A stretch of 64,000 nucleotides of DNA from PBB1 sp043738425 (GTDB lineage Bacteria > Pseudomonadota > Gammaproteobacteria > Burkholderiales > Burkholderiaceae_C): positions 17,445-81,444 of the forward strand of contig JAYUGJ010000007.1 in the NCBI GenBank assembly GCA_043738425.1, given 5' to 3'. Shown here one piece after another: positions 52,457-60,587 of this stretch. A model generated the notes under the pieces. That model did not search any database. It had not been told where the DNA came from and saw only the letters and a program-made list of their open reading frames with translations. The position numbers and the translations under genes were made by a program. Position 1 is the first letter of the stretch, and each line of letters begins with the position of its first letter.

Positions 52457-53355
52457 CCACCCCTTCGGTGTCACCGCAACCGCCGCCGCAACCGCCGCCG
52501 CAACCGCTGCCGCAACCGCCGCCGCAATCGCCGCCGCAACCACCGCCGCCGGAACCGACAACGCCGCCGCGCGGCGCGCCGCGCATCGCGCTGCACGAGT
52601 TGCGGTTGCTGTTCACCGCGCTGCAGTTTTTGACCCGCGTGCCGGTGCCGCGCTGGGTCGGCTTCGAGCCCGATTGGTTGAACCACAGCGCGCGCTATTT
52701 CCCGTTGATCGGTGCGGGTGTCGGCGCGATGGGCGCATCGGTACTGTGGGCTGCCGCGCAGGTGCTTGCGTTGCCGGTGGCGGTGTGGCTGTCGATGGCC
52801 GCCACGCTGTGGCTGACCGGTGGTTTTCACGAAGACGGCTGGGCCGATACCTGCGACGGTCTGGGCGGCAGCGTCAGCCGCGCGCGCGCACTCGAGATCA
52901 TGAAAGATTCGCGCATCGGGGCCTACGGCGCGATGGGGCTGGTGGTGATGCTGGCGTTGAAAGCGGCCACGCTTGCCTCGCTGCCGCTGGCCAACGGCTG
53001 CGCGGCGCTGCTGCTCGGCCACTGCGCATCGCGCGCCGCAGCGGTCGGGTTGATTCGGTTTTTGCCGTACGCCGGCGATGTCGAGCACGCCAAAGCCAAG
53101 CCGCTGGCGCAGCGCATTTCAGCGGCGGGCTTCGCCGTGGCCTGCGCTTGGCCACTTGCAGCTGCGGTGGTGTTGATCGTCTGGAATGCGCACTGGGCGT
53201 TGGCGGCAACCGGCGGCGTGGTGGTCGCGGCGATCGGTGCAGCGTGGTGCGCCCGCTGGTTTCGGCGGCGGCTGGGTGGCGTCACCGGCGACACGCTCGG
53301 TGCCACCCAACAGCTGACCGAGTTGCTGGTGTTGCTGTGGTTTGCGGTGGCCTGA
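52453..53355 (+). CDS. cobS: CobS, adenosylcobinamide-GDP ribazoletransferase
   Basis: CobS joins AdoCbi-GDP and alpha-ribazole (phosphate) at the inner membrane in the last steps of cobalamin assembly. The 300-residue protein has LLFTALQFLTRVPVPRW, YFPLIGAGVG, the conserved TGGFHEDGWADTCDGLGGS with metal-binding Asp/Glu, and KDSRIGAYGAMGLVV. It has about six membrane helices. A 35-residue Pro/Gln-rich N-terminal extension comes from a 12-bp repeat. Confidence 0.95.
   Translation: MTTPSVSPQPPPQPPPQPLPQPPPQSPPQPPPPEPTTPPRGAPRIALHELRLLFTALQFLTRVPVPRWVGFEPDWLNHSARYFPLIGAGVGAMGASVLWAAAQVLALPVAVWLSMAATLWLTGGFHEDGWADTCDGLGGSVSRARALEIMKDSRIGAYGAMGLVVMLALKAATLASLPLANGCAALLLGHCASRAAAVGLIRFLPYAGDVEHAKAKPLAQRISAAGFAVACAWPLAAAVVLIVWNAHWALAATGGVVVAAIGAAWCARWFRRRLGGVTGDTLGATQQLTELLVLLWFAVA
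52474..52557 (+). repeat. 12-bp tandem repeat x7 at the 5' end of cobS
   Basis: Seven units of CCGCAACCGCCG (last ones degenerate) in exact 12-bp register encode PQPP-type tetrapeptides just after the cobS start codon. The repeat sits before the conserved part of the protein. Confidence 0.92.
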
Positions 53356-53357
53356 GC

Positions 53358-54056
53358 GTGGTCGCCAACGCCAGGGCCGATGCCGCGGTGGTGGTCTGGC
53401 GACACCCGAAACCGATCGGTGCGGCCGGCCGCTGCATCGGCCACACCGACCTGCCGGTCGACCCGCGCAAAGCCAAACGGCTGGCCCACCGCATACGCCG
53501 TTATGCACGGGTGCAGCGGGTGTGGCAGTCGCTGGGGGTGACGCGACCGGATGGGACGCGACCGGACATGACGCGACCAGAAATGACGCACACGCAACCG
53601 AGACAGCCGGCCGCAACGCAGTCGAATCCGCAGCGCGCACCGGCTCGGCCATTGGCGCAGTGCCAGGTCTATACCTCGCCGCTGCGGCGCAGCGCCGATG
53701 TCGGCCGTTGGCTTCGACGTTGGGGCTGGCGTCACCACATCGATGCGGCATTGATCGAAATCGATTTCGGTGCATGGGACGGCGCGACCTGGGCACAGAT
53801 CGGCGAGCCTGCCGTCACCGCCTGGTGCGCCGACTTCGCGCACTACGCAGGCCACGGCGGCGAGACGCTGGCCGCCTTGTTCGAGCGCTGCAGCGCGTGG
53901 GCCGCGGCCGCGCCCACGCCCGCGGTGCGCTGTGTGGTCGGCCACGCCGGTTGGATCAACGCCGCGCAGTTCGTATCGGCCGGCCAGCCGCTGCCGCGTA
54001 ACGCAAGCGAGTGGCCGGCCGCGGTTAAGTTCGGCCAAAGGCTGGCGGTGTTCTGA
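53358..54056 (+). CDS. cobC: CobC-like histidine phosphatase (alpha-ribazole phosphatase)
   Basis: CobC removes the phosphate from alpha-ribazole or adenosylcobalamin phosphate. The 232-residue protein has the phosphohistidine motif as WRHPKP (RHP instead of the usual RHG), GHTDLPV, YTSPLRRSADV, EIDFGAWDG and the second catalytic His in VVGHAGWINA. A 40-residue repeat-bearing insertion (VTRPD type) separates the motif-1 region from YTSPLRR. GTG 53358 starts two bases after cobS. The operon position supports CobC over a generic phosphatase. Confidence 0.85.
   Translation: MVANARADAAVVVWRHPKPIGAAGRCIGHTDLPVDPRKAKRLAHRIRRYARVQRVWQSLGVTRPDGTRPDMTRPEMTHTQPRQPAATQSNPQRAPARPLAQCQVYTSPLRRSADVGRWLRRWGWRHHIDAALIEIDFGAWDGATWAQIGEPAVTAWCADFAHYAGHGGETLAALFERCSAWAAAAPTPAVRCVVGHAGWINAAQFVSAGQPLPRNASEWPAAVKFGQRLAVF
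53538..53597 (+). repeat. 15-bp tandem repeat x4 inside cobC
   Basis: Four degenerate 15-bp units (GTGACGCGACCGGAT type) encode VTRPD, GTRPD, MTRPE and MTHTQ in a loop insertion of CobC. The unit length is a multiple of three, so the frame is kept. Confidence 0.8.
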
Positions 54057-54077
54057 TCAGTACTTTGCCGACCACCC

Positions 54078-55349
54078 ATGACCCGTCCCACCCGATTACG
54101 CAAAGGCCTGCGCCAGCTCGGTCCGGGCTTGATCACCGGCGCGGCCGACGACGACCCAAGCGGCATCGCGACGTACTCCCAGGCGGGTGCGCAGTTCGGT
54201 TATTCGATGCTGTGGACGGTCGTCTTCACCTTGCCGTTGATGGTCGCGATCCAGACCGTCGGTGCGCGCATCGGGTACGTCACCCAGCATGGCCTGGCCG
54301 CCAACATCAAGGCCAGTTTTCCGCGCTGGGTGCTGCTTGCGGTCGTCGGGCTGCTGTTGTTGGCCAACACGCTGAACATCGCTGCCGATATTGCCGCGAT
54401 GGCTGAGGCATTGCGGTTGTTGGTCGGCGGCTCGGCGCATGTCTACGCGGTCACCTTTGGCTTGCTGTGTGCGGTGCTGCAGGTGTTTTTGCCGTACCAA
54501 ACTTATGTGCGCTGGCTCAAGTGGCTGACGCTGGCCTTGCTGGCTTATGTGGGGGTGGTGTTTTCGCTGCACCTGAATTGGTGGCAGGTGGCGCGCGCGG
54601 TGGTGATGCCGCAGCTGCCGGCCGGCCACCAGGTGCTGCTGACTACCGTGGCGGTGTTCGGCACCACCATCAGCCCGTACCTGTTTTTTTGGCAAGCCGC
54701 ACAAGAGATGGAAGACACGCGCACCGACATGCGCACCGACGCGACCGAACCGCGCACTGCCGCCAGCGTGCGTCACCACTTGAAGCGCATCAAGATCGAC
54801 ACCATCGTCGGCATGTCGTTTTCCAACCTGATTGCGTTCTTCATTATTCTGAGCACCGCGGCTACGTTGCATGCGGCCGGCATCACCGACATCCAGACTT
54901 CGGCGCAGGCGGCCGAAGCGCTGCGCCCGCTGGCTGGCGATTTGACGTTCGTGCTGTTCAGCCTGGGCATCGTCGGCACCGGCATGCTGGCAGTGCCGGT
55001 GCTCGCCGGTTCAGCGGCTTACGCGGTGGCCGAAGCGGCAGGTTGGCCGAGCAGCCTGAGCCTGCGGGCTGACCAAGGCGAAGGACGCGGTTTCTATGGC
55101 GTCGTCATGGCAGCCACCGTGGTCGGCGTGGGGCTGTGCTTCACACCGGTCGACCCGGTCAAAGAGTTGTTCTGGTCGGCAGTGCTCAACGGGGTGATCG
55201 CGGTGCCCATCATGGTGGTGATGATGTTGTTGGCAACGCGCCGCGCCACCATGGGCGACCACGTCATCGGCCGTCGGCTGCGCTGGCTGGGCTGGACCGC
55301 CACCGCGGTGATGGCACTGGTGGTGATCGCGATGTTTGCGACGTGGTGA
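54078..55349 (+). CDS. Nramp-family carrier with atypical DDDPSG site
   Basis: The 423-residue protein is an 11-12 helix Nramp-fold transporter (GPGLITGAADDDPSGIATYSQAGAQFGYSMLW). Canonical Mn/Fe Nramps have DPGN in the first helix; here the motif is DDDPSG (D24-G29), as in Nramp-related proteins of uncertain substrate, some of which move other divalent ions or lack metal transport. The second conserved motif in helix 6 is also not the usual MPH. It follows cobC by 21 bases, so may be read from the B12 operon. Substrate unknown. Confidence 0.87.
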   Translation: MTRPTRLRKGLRQLGPGLITGAADDDPSGIATYSQAGAQFGYSMLWTVVFTLPLMVAIQTVGARIGYVTQHGLAANIKASFPRWVLLAVVGLLLLANTLNIAADIAAMAEALRLLVGGSAHVYAVTFGLLCAVLQVFLPYQTYVRWLKWLTLALLAYVGVVFSLHLNWWQVARAVVMPQLPAGHQVLLTTVAVFGTTISPYLFFWQAAQEMEDTRTDMRTDATEPRTAASVRHHLKRIKIDTIVGMSFSNLIAFFIILSTAATLHAAGITDIQTSAQAAEALRPLAGDLTFVLFSLGIVGTGMLAVPVLAGSAAYAVAEAAGWPSSLSLRADQGEGRGFYGVVMAATVVGVGLCFTPVDPVKELFWSAVLNGVIAVPIMVVMMLLATRRATMGDHVIGRRLRWLGWTATAVMALVVIAMFATW

Positions 55350-55404
55350 TGTGCGGTGGCAGCCGCTGCCTGCAGCAACTGTTGAACCAAGGAAGGACGG
55401 CGTG

Positions 55405-56058
55405 ATGCGCAGACTGATGGTCCACCTGATGGCGCGGCCGCGCTTGCTGGTGTCGGTGCTGCTTGGTGTTGCGGCCGCGTTGCTGCTGCCCGGTTCGCAC
55501 AGTGCGGTCAGCCGCAGCCTGTTGGGCTGGAATGTCGCGGTGTGGCTGTATCTGCTGTTGGCCGGCTGGACGATGTGGCACGCCGACCACCACCGGCTGC
55601 GCCGCGTCGCCATCGCGCAGGCCGAGTCGGCGGGCGTGGTGCTCGCCATCGTGGTGTTGGCCACCGTGGTGAGCCTGGTCGGCAATGTGGTCGAACTGAT
55701 GGCGGCCAAGGTGCCCGGCACGCCGCACGCGCTGTCGCATGTGTTGTTTGCGTTTGCCACCGGGCTTGGCGCGTGGCTGTTGATACCGACCACCTTCGCG
55801 ATGACCTACGCCAGCCTGTACTACCGCATCGCCCACGGCAGTGGCCTGGAATTTCCGCACATCGACGACGGCTTCAAGCCCGATTACGGCGACTTCCTGT
55901 ACTTCGCCTTCACGATTGCGGTGGCCGCGCAAACCGCCGATGTCAGCGTCACCTCGCGCGCCATACGCCGCTTGGTGCTGCTGCAATCGGTGCTCACGTT
56001 TGCTTTCAACACCGCCATCTTGGCGTTCACCATCAACGTGGCTGCCAGCATGTTTTAG
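55405..56058 (+). CDS. DUF1345 membrane protein
   Basis: The 217-residue product has about six hydrophobic segments and the family-typical stretches LLGWNVAVWLYLLLAGWTMW, FKPDYGDFLYFAFTIAVAAQTADVSVTSRAIRRLVL and LTFAFNTAILAFTINVAASMF. DUF1345 proteins are inner-membrane proteins of unknown function. A strong AAGGAAGGA ribosome binding site supports ATG 55405. It converges with the minus-strand methyltransferase. Confidence 0.88.
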   Translation: MRRLMVHLMARPRLLVSVLLGVAAALLLPGSHSAVSRSLLGWNVAVWLYLLLAGWTMWHADHHRLRRVAIAQAESAGVVLAIVVLATVVSLVGNVVELMAAKVPGTPHALSHVLFAFATGLGAWLLIPTTFAMTYASLYYRIAHGSGLEFPHIDDGFKPDYGDFLYFAFTIAVAAQTADVSVTSRAIRRLVLLQSVLTFAFNTAILAFTINVAASMF

Positions 56059-56088
56059 CGCGGCGCGCCGGGCGCGGCTGCGCGGCGG

Positions 56089-57234
56089 CTAGCGCGCGCT
56101 GCGCCGCGATGGCAGCAGCGGTGCGGCCGCGTTGCGCAACCAGCGCTTGCTGTGGGCGAACCAGGCGTGGCGGCTGCACGCGGTGACCAGCGGCCAGCCG
56201 GTGCGGCGGTTCACCACGGTGTGCGCGGTGGCGGGCTCGGCGCTGTGGTGGCGTTGGTCGTGGACGTGGTCGTGGTGGTCGTGATGGCCGTCGTCACCAC
56301 GACCACCATGGCCCGCACCCGTGGCATGGCGATGTTCATCTGCATCTGCGTCTGCGTCTGCATCTGCGTCAGCAAATGGATGGGCAACGGCTTGGCCGAC
56401 CCGAAGGTCGGCGCCCGCCAGCGCCGACAGCACGCAGCGCAGCGAGCGCGGGTGTTTGGGTGGCGCGTGCTTTTCCAACACGTCGACCGCATACCCGGCG
56501 CGGCCGGCAGCGGTGGTCAGCGTGTCCGCACCGAAATGAAACAGGTGCGCAAAGTGCAGCGCACTCAATTTGCGGTACTCGCTGATGTCGGGCACGTCGA
56601 TGTAGATGCGGCCGTTCGGGGCCAGCAGCGGCCGCAGTGAACTCAACAACGCGACCGGGTTTTTGATGTGCTCGAGCACGTGGTTGAGCACGATGAGGTC
56701 GATCGGCGGCGGGCCCGATTGCAGCAGCGCATCGAGGGTCGGGTGCAGTTCGCAGCCGGCGTGCTGCACTGCGAAGCGGCCGAATACCGGGTCCGGCTCG
56801 ATCGCAATGCGCCGCGTCAGTGGCACCCGTTCATCCACGGTTTTCAGCATCGAGCCTTCTGAGGCGCCGATGTCGAGCACCACCATGCCGGGCACCAGCG
56901 CACCGCGTTGAATCAGAAACGACACGGTGGCAGCGGTGCGCCGATCAATGCGCTGCGCGTGGATGTAGTCGAGCGTGGGTGCCACCCGCTCAGGCTGGCC
57001 GCTGTCCTCGCACAAATAGGTGTGGCGGTAGTGGTGGGCGTAGAAATCTGCCAACGCATCGGTGGTCGGTTGCGGGTTGGTCATGACCAGGCCGCAGCCC
57101 AGGCAGCCCACCGTCACCAGCCCCATCGCGTAGCGGTCGGTATCGGCCAGGCGCTCGAACGCCTGCCCGCTGCACAGCGGGCACGGCACCAGCTCCAGGT
57201 GGCTATGGTCGAGCGTCCATCGGCGTGAAGTCAT
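56089..57234 (-). CDS. SAM-dependent methyltransferase with zinc site and His/Asp-rich tail
   Basis: The 381-residue protein begins with two CxxC pairs (C18/C21 and C44/C47), a zinc ribbon as in sugar- and O-antigen-type C-methyltransferase relatives. A class I methyltransferase domain follows (VLDIGASEGS at about 119-128, LIVLNHVLEHIKNPVALLSSLRPLLAPNGRIYIDVPD). Beyond residue 285 the tail is odd: six Ala-Asp pairs, then a run rich in His and Asp (about 301-330), then a basic end. Substrate unknown. ATG at 57234 (minus) matches the start of homology. Confidence 0.85.
   Translation of the reverse strand: MTSRRWTLDHSHLELVPCPLCSGQAFERLADTDRYAMGLVTVGCLGCGLVMTNPQPTTDALADFYAHHYRHTYLCEDSGQPERVAPTLDYIHAQRIDRRTAATVSFLIQRGALVPGMVVLDIGASEGSMLKTVDERVPLTRRIAIEPDPVFGRFAVQHAGCELHPTLDALLQSGPPPIDLIVLNHVLEHIKNPVALLSSLRPLLAPNGRIYIDVPDISEYRKLSALHFAHLFHFGADTLTTAAGRAGYAVDVLEKHAPPKHPRSLRCVLSALAGADLRVGQAVAHPFADADADADADADEHRHATGAGHGGRGDDGHHDHHDHVHDQRHHSAEPATAHTVVNRRTGWPLVTACSRHAWFAHSKRWLRNAAAPLLPSRRSAR
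56341..56370 (-). repeat. 6-bp tandem repeat x5 in the methyltransferase tail
   Basis: Five units of TGCRTC (plus strand) are in frame with the minus-strand gene and encode Ala-Asp pairs. The adjacent 56240-56335 region is also repetitive and encodes the His/Asp-rich tract. Confidence 0.85.
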
Positions 57235-57244
57235 CGTGCGATGG

Positions 57245-57874
57245 TTATACCTGCGGTCGCGCATCGCAGTAGGACAACACCGCGCACGCGCTGCAGCGCG
57301 GGCTGCGCGCGGTGCACACATAACGGCCATGCAATATGAGCCAGTGGTGCGCGTCCACCAGGTACTCGGCCGGTACCCGCTGCAGCAGCTTCAACTCGAC
57401 TTGCAACGGGTTTTTTCCGGGGGCCAAACCGGTGCGGTTGCCGAGGCGAAACAGGTGCGTATCGACCGCCATCGTGGCCTCGCCGAACGCGACGTTGAGC
57501 ACCACGTTGGCGGTCTTGCGACCCACGCCCGGCAGCGCCTCCAGTGCCTCGCGGGTGCGTGGCACCACACCGCCGTGCACATCCATCAGCAGCTGGCAGG
57601 TGGCGTACAAATTTTTCGCTTTGTTGCGATACAGGCCGATGGTGCGGATGTGTTCGGTCAGCGCGGGCAAACCGAGTGCCAGAATTTTTTGTGGCGAGTT
57701 GGCCACCGCAAACAACCGCCGCGTCGCTTTGTTGACACCGATGTCGGTGGCCTGTGCCGACAGCAGCACCGCGGCCAGCAACTCGAACACGTTGGTGAAT
57801 TCCAGCTCGGTTTGCGGGTTCGGGTTGGCGGCTTTGAGCACCGCGAAAAACGGTGCGATGTCGGCTTTTCTCAT
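57245..57874 (-). CDS. nth: Endonuclease III
   Basis: Nth is a bifunctional DNA glycosylase/AP lyase for oxidised pyrimidines. The 209-residue protein has LPGVGRKTANVVLN (helix-hairpin-helix with K120), AVDTHLFRLGNR with D138, and a C-terminal [4Fe-4S] cluster motif (CTARSPRCSACAVLSYC). K120 and D138 coincide with E. coli numbering. It is coupled by ATGA to the radical SAM gene upstream. Confidence 0.97.
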   Translation of the reverse strand: MRKADIAPFFAVLKAANPNPQTELEFTNVFELLAAVLLSAQATDIGVNKATRRLFAVANSPQKILALGLPALTEHIRTIGLYRNKAKNLYATCQLLMDVHGGVVPRTREALEALPGVGRKTANVVLNVAFGEATMAVDTHLFRLGNRTGLAPGKNPLQVELKLLQRVPAEYLVDAHHWLILHGRYVCTARSPRCSACAVLSYCDARPQV

Positions 57875-59850
57875 CGCGTCGATGGCGCGGTTGCTGCCAG
57901 CGCACGCGCAATGAAGTCGCGCTTGACCCGTGTTTTCGGCGCGCGTGGACCGAACCAGCTGCGCACGTCTTCCTCCAAACCAATGCCGTGCATGTAGTTG
58001 TAGAGCGCTTTCTTCAGCGCCACGCCCAGCGCATCGTGGTCGACGCCGGTCGGGTCGATGAAGCCGACGTCGTTGGTCGCAAAAGTGATCGGCGGCAGCG
58101 GCTGCAGGGTCACGCCGTAGTCCGCCGGGTGCAGCCCCACCGGTGAATGCACGGTGCAAACAAAGCGGTGAAAAAACCCCGACTGAATACAGCCCTGCTC
58201 GAACAGCTGGCGCACATATTCGAGCGCATCGACGGTGTCTTGCACGGTTTGCGTCGGGAAGCCGTACATCAGGTAGGCGTGCACCAGGATGCCGGCGTCT
58301 GACAGCGCCCGCGTGACGCGCGCCACCTGGTCGACCGACACGCCTTTTTGCATCAGCCCCAGCAAGCGGTCCGAGGCGACTTCGAGCCCGCCTGAGATCG
58401 CGATGCAACCGCTGTCGGCAAGCTGCTGGCACAACGCCGGCGTGAACGATTTTTCAAATCGGATGTTGCCCCACCACGAAACCGCCAACTGCCTGCGTTG
58501 CAATTCGGCCGCCAGTGTTTTCAGCGCTTTCGGCGGGGCGGCTTCATCGACGAAATGAAAGCCGGTTTGCCCGGTTTCGGCCACGATGGCTTCAATACGG
58601 TCGACCAGCGTGGCGGCCGATGCGCCTTCGTAGCGCGAGATGTAGTCGAGGCTGACGTCGCAAAAACTGCACTTTTTCCAGTAGCAGCCGTGCGCCACCG
58701 TGAGCTTGTTCCAGCGCCCGTCGGACCACAGCCGGTGCATCGGGTTGAGCATGTCGAGCAGCGACAAATACTGGTCCAGCGGCAGTCCGTCCCAGGTCGG
58801 AGTGCCAACGTCGGCAAACGCAATGTCGGCTTCGATCCAGTTGAGGTACTGCACCGCGGCGTTGCTGGGGTCACGTCTATAGGTGCGCACCAACCGCTGT
58901 GCCGAACGCTTGCCTTGCAGGTGTTCCAGCAGCGCCAGCAGCGGCCGCTCACCCGCATCGAGCGTGACGTAGTCGAAGTAGTCGAACACCCGCGGCTCTT
59001 GCAACGCGCGCAACTCGGTATTCACATAACCGCCGCCGAGCACCGTCACGATGTCGGGGTGCTGCGCTTTGGCGGCTTGCGCAATGCGAAACGCCGCATA
59101 CACCGCACCCGGAAACGGCACCGAGATCAGCAGCACGGTCGGTGTGTGGCGTTGCAACGCAGCCCGCGTCAACGCCACCAGCGTGCGGTCGATCAGGTTG
59201 GGTGCGGCGGCCAGTGCCGCGGCCAACGGGTCGAAGGTGGGTTGGCTTTGCGCCAACGATTCGGCGTAGCGAACGAATTCGAACCGCGGGTCGATGGCGT
59301 CGCGCAGCACATCGGCCAGGTCGTTCAAATACAGCGTGGCCAGATGGCGCGCGCGGTCTTGTACGCCAAGTGCGCCGAATGCCCAGGCCAGCGGGTCGCC
59401 GCCGTCGTCGTCGACATACACATCGAGCGACGCAAAGCGCGGCCCTTCGGGCAAAAACGCGCGGCTGACGATGCGGTGGCCCAGCGTGGAATCGCGGCCT
59501 TGCAAAAATGCAATCGTCGGCGCAATCGTGCGACGGTAGTGGTCGAAGTTTTCCAGGAACGCGGCGACCAGCGGCGTGCGTTGCGACGCGGCCAGCGCGT
59601 CGATCTCGGAGCGCACCGATTCCAACCCGGCGGCGGAGAACAGCTGCAACACCAGCGCCAGTGCCAGGTCTTCCTGTGCGGATTCGACGCCGCGCGAGCG
59701 CAAAAAACCGGTCAGGTAAGCGGTCGACGGGTAGGGCGTGTTGAGCTGCGTCATCGGCGGGATGACCGACAGCACGCGCAGCGCGGTGGCGTCGTGCGCA
59801 ACGGTTTGGACGCCCTGGGTGCCCAGGGGTGCGGCGTTGGCGTTGGGCAT
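57871..59850 (-). CDS. B12-binding-type radical SAM protein, function unknown
   Basis: The 659-residue protein has an N-terminal cobalamin-binding-like Rossmann region (from YPSTAYLTGFLRSRG near 40 to DIVTVLGGGYVNTELRALQEPRVFDYFDYVTLDAGERPLL near 310), without the DxHxxG motif, and a radical SAM barrel (from about 380). The cluster cysteines are C389, C394 and C397, a Cx4Cx2C spacing rather than the usual Cx3Cx2C. GGLEVASDRLLGLMQKGVS and AYLMYGFPTQT are typical of the family. Coupled to rsxB by TGATG upstream and to nth by ATGA downstream. Its reaction is not known. Confidence 0.85.
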   Translation of the reverse strand: MPNANAAPLGTQGVQTVAHDATALRVLSVIPPMTQLNTPYPSTAYLTGFLRSRGVESAQEDLALALVLQLFSAAGLESVRSEIDALAASQRTPLVAAFLENFDHYRRTIAPTIAFLQGRDSTLGHRIVSRAFLPEGPRFASLDVYVDDDGGDPLAWAFGALGVQDRARHLATLYLNDLADVLRDAIDPRFEFVRYAESLAQSQPTFDPLAAALAAAPNLIDRTLVALTRAALQRHTPTVLLISVPFPGAVYAAFRIAQAAKAQHPDIVTVLGGGYVNTELRALQEPRVFDYFDYVTLDAGERPLLALLEHLQGKRSAQRLVRTYRRDPSNAAVQYLNWIEADIAFADVGTPTWDGLPLDQYLSLLDMLNPMHRLWSDGRWNKLTVAHGCYWKKCSFCDVSLDYISRYEGASAATLVDRIEAIVAETGQTGFHFVDEAAPPKALKTLAAELQRRQLAVSWWGNIRFEKSFTPALCQQLADSGCIAISGGLEVASDRLLGLMQKGVSVDQVARVTRALSDAGILVHAYLMYGFPTQTVQDTVDALEYVRQLFEQGCIQSGFFHRFVCTVHSPVGLHPADYGVTLQPLPPITFATNDVGFIDPTGVDHDALGVALKKALYNYMHGIGLEEDVRSWFGPRAPKTRVKRDFIARALAATAPSTR

Positions 59851-60509
59851 CACGGTGTGCGTGCGGCGCGGGCGCGCGCCATGGCGGCCGCCAACGCGGC
59901 GCGCTTGGGGTCGGCATCGCCGGTGGGTTCGGTGGGTGCGGTGGGCGTGGCCGGCTGCAGCGTCAATGCGCGTGCTTCCAGGCGCGCGTTGCGTTCGCTG
60001 TGGTCGCGCTGCAAGCGGAACTGGTGGAAGTCGTAGCGCGCGTCGGCCACCTCGGCCTGCGGCTGGCTCCAGGCGGCCCAGCCGGTGTGGCTGCCGGTTT
60101 GATTGACCAGCGTGATGCAGTCGACCGGGCAGGCCGGCAGGCACAACTCGCAGCCGGTGCACAGCGCGTCGATGACGACGTGCATCGCCTTCGGCGCGCC
60201 GACGATGCAATCGACCGGACAGGCTTTCAGGCACAAGGTGCAGCCGATGCACCCGGCTTCATCGATCACCGCCAGCAGGCGTGGGCCTTCGACGCCGTGC
60301 ACCGCGTCGAGCGGCTGCAATGCTGCGCCGGTGATCGCCGCCAACCGCGCAATGCCCTCGGCACCGCCGGGCGGGCAGCGGTTGATGGCCGCAGCGCCCT
60401 CGGCCATTGCCACCGCATAGCTGCGGCAGTCGGGGTAACCGCAGCGGGTGCACTGGGTTTGCGGCAGCGCGCGGTCGAGCCGGTCGATCAGGGCTAGGTC
60501 TATCCACAT
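59850..60509 (-). CDS. rsxB: RsxB/RnfB-like iron-sulfur electron transfer protein
   Basis: The 219-residue protein has an N-terminal 4Fe-4S domain (TQCTRCGYPDCRSYAVAMAEG, RCPPGG) and two ferredoxin-type cluster motifs (CIGCTLCLKACPVDCIVG, CTGCELCLPACPVDC) followed by a charged tail. In E. coli RsxB belongs to the Rsx complex that resets SoxR. Here no other rsx genes are nearby, as is usual in beta-proteobacteria, where this gene typically neighbours nth. It could supply electrons to the coupled radical SAM enzyme. Start ATG at 60509 (minus). Confidence 0.9.
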   Translation of the reverse strand: MWIDLALIDRLDRALPQTQCTRCGYPDCRSYAVAMAEGAAAINRCPPGGAEGIARLAAITGAALQPLDAVHGVEGPRLLAVIDEAGCIGCTLCLKACPVDCIVGAPKAMHVVIDALCTGCELCLPACPVDCITLVNQTGSHTGWAAWSQPQAEVADARYDFHQFRLQRDHSERNARLEARALTLQPATPTAPTEPTGDADPKRAALAAAMARARAARTP

Positions 60510-60587
60510 GGCTTGGGTTGTGCCACACGGTGGACCGTGTGGCGGTTTACTTGGCCGCCGGCTGCTTGCGTCGTGCGTGCAGGCGGC

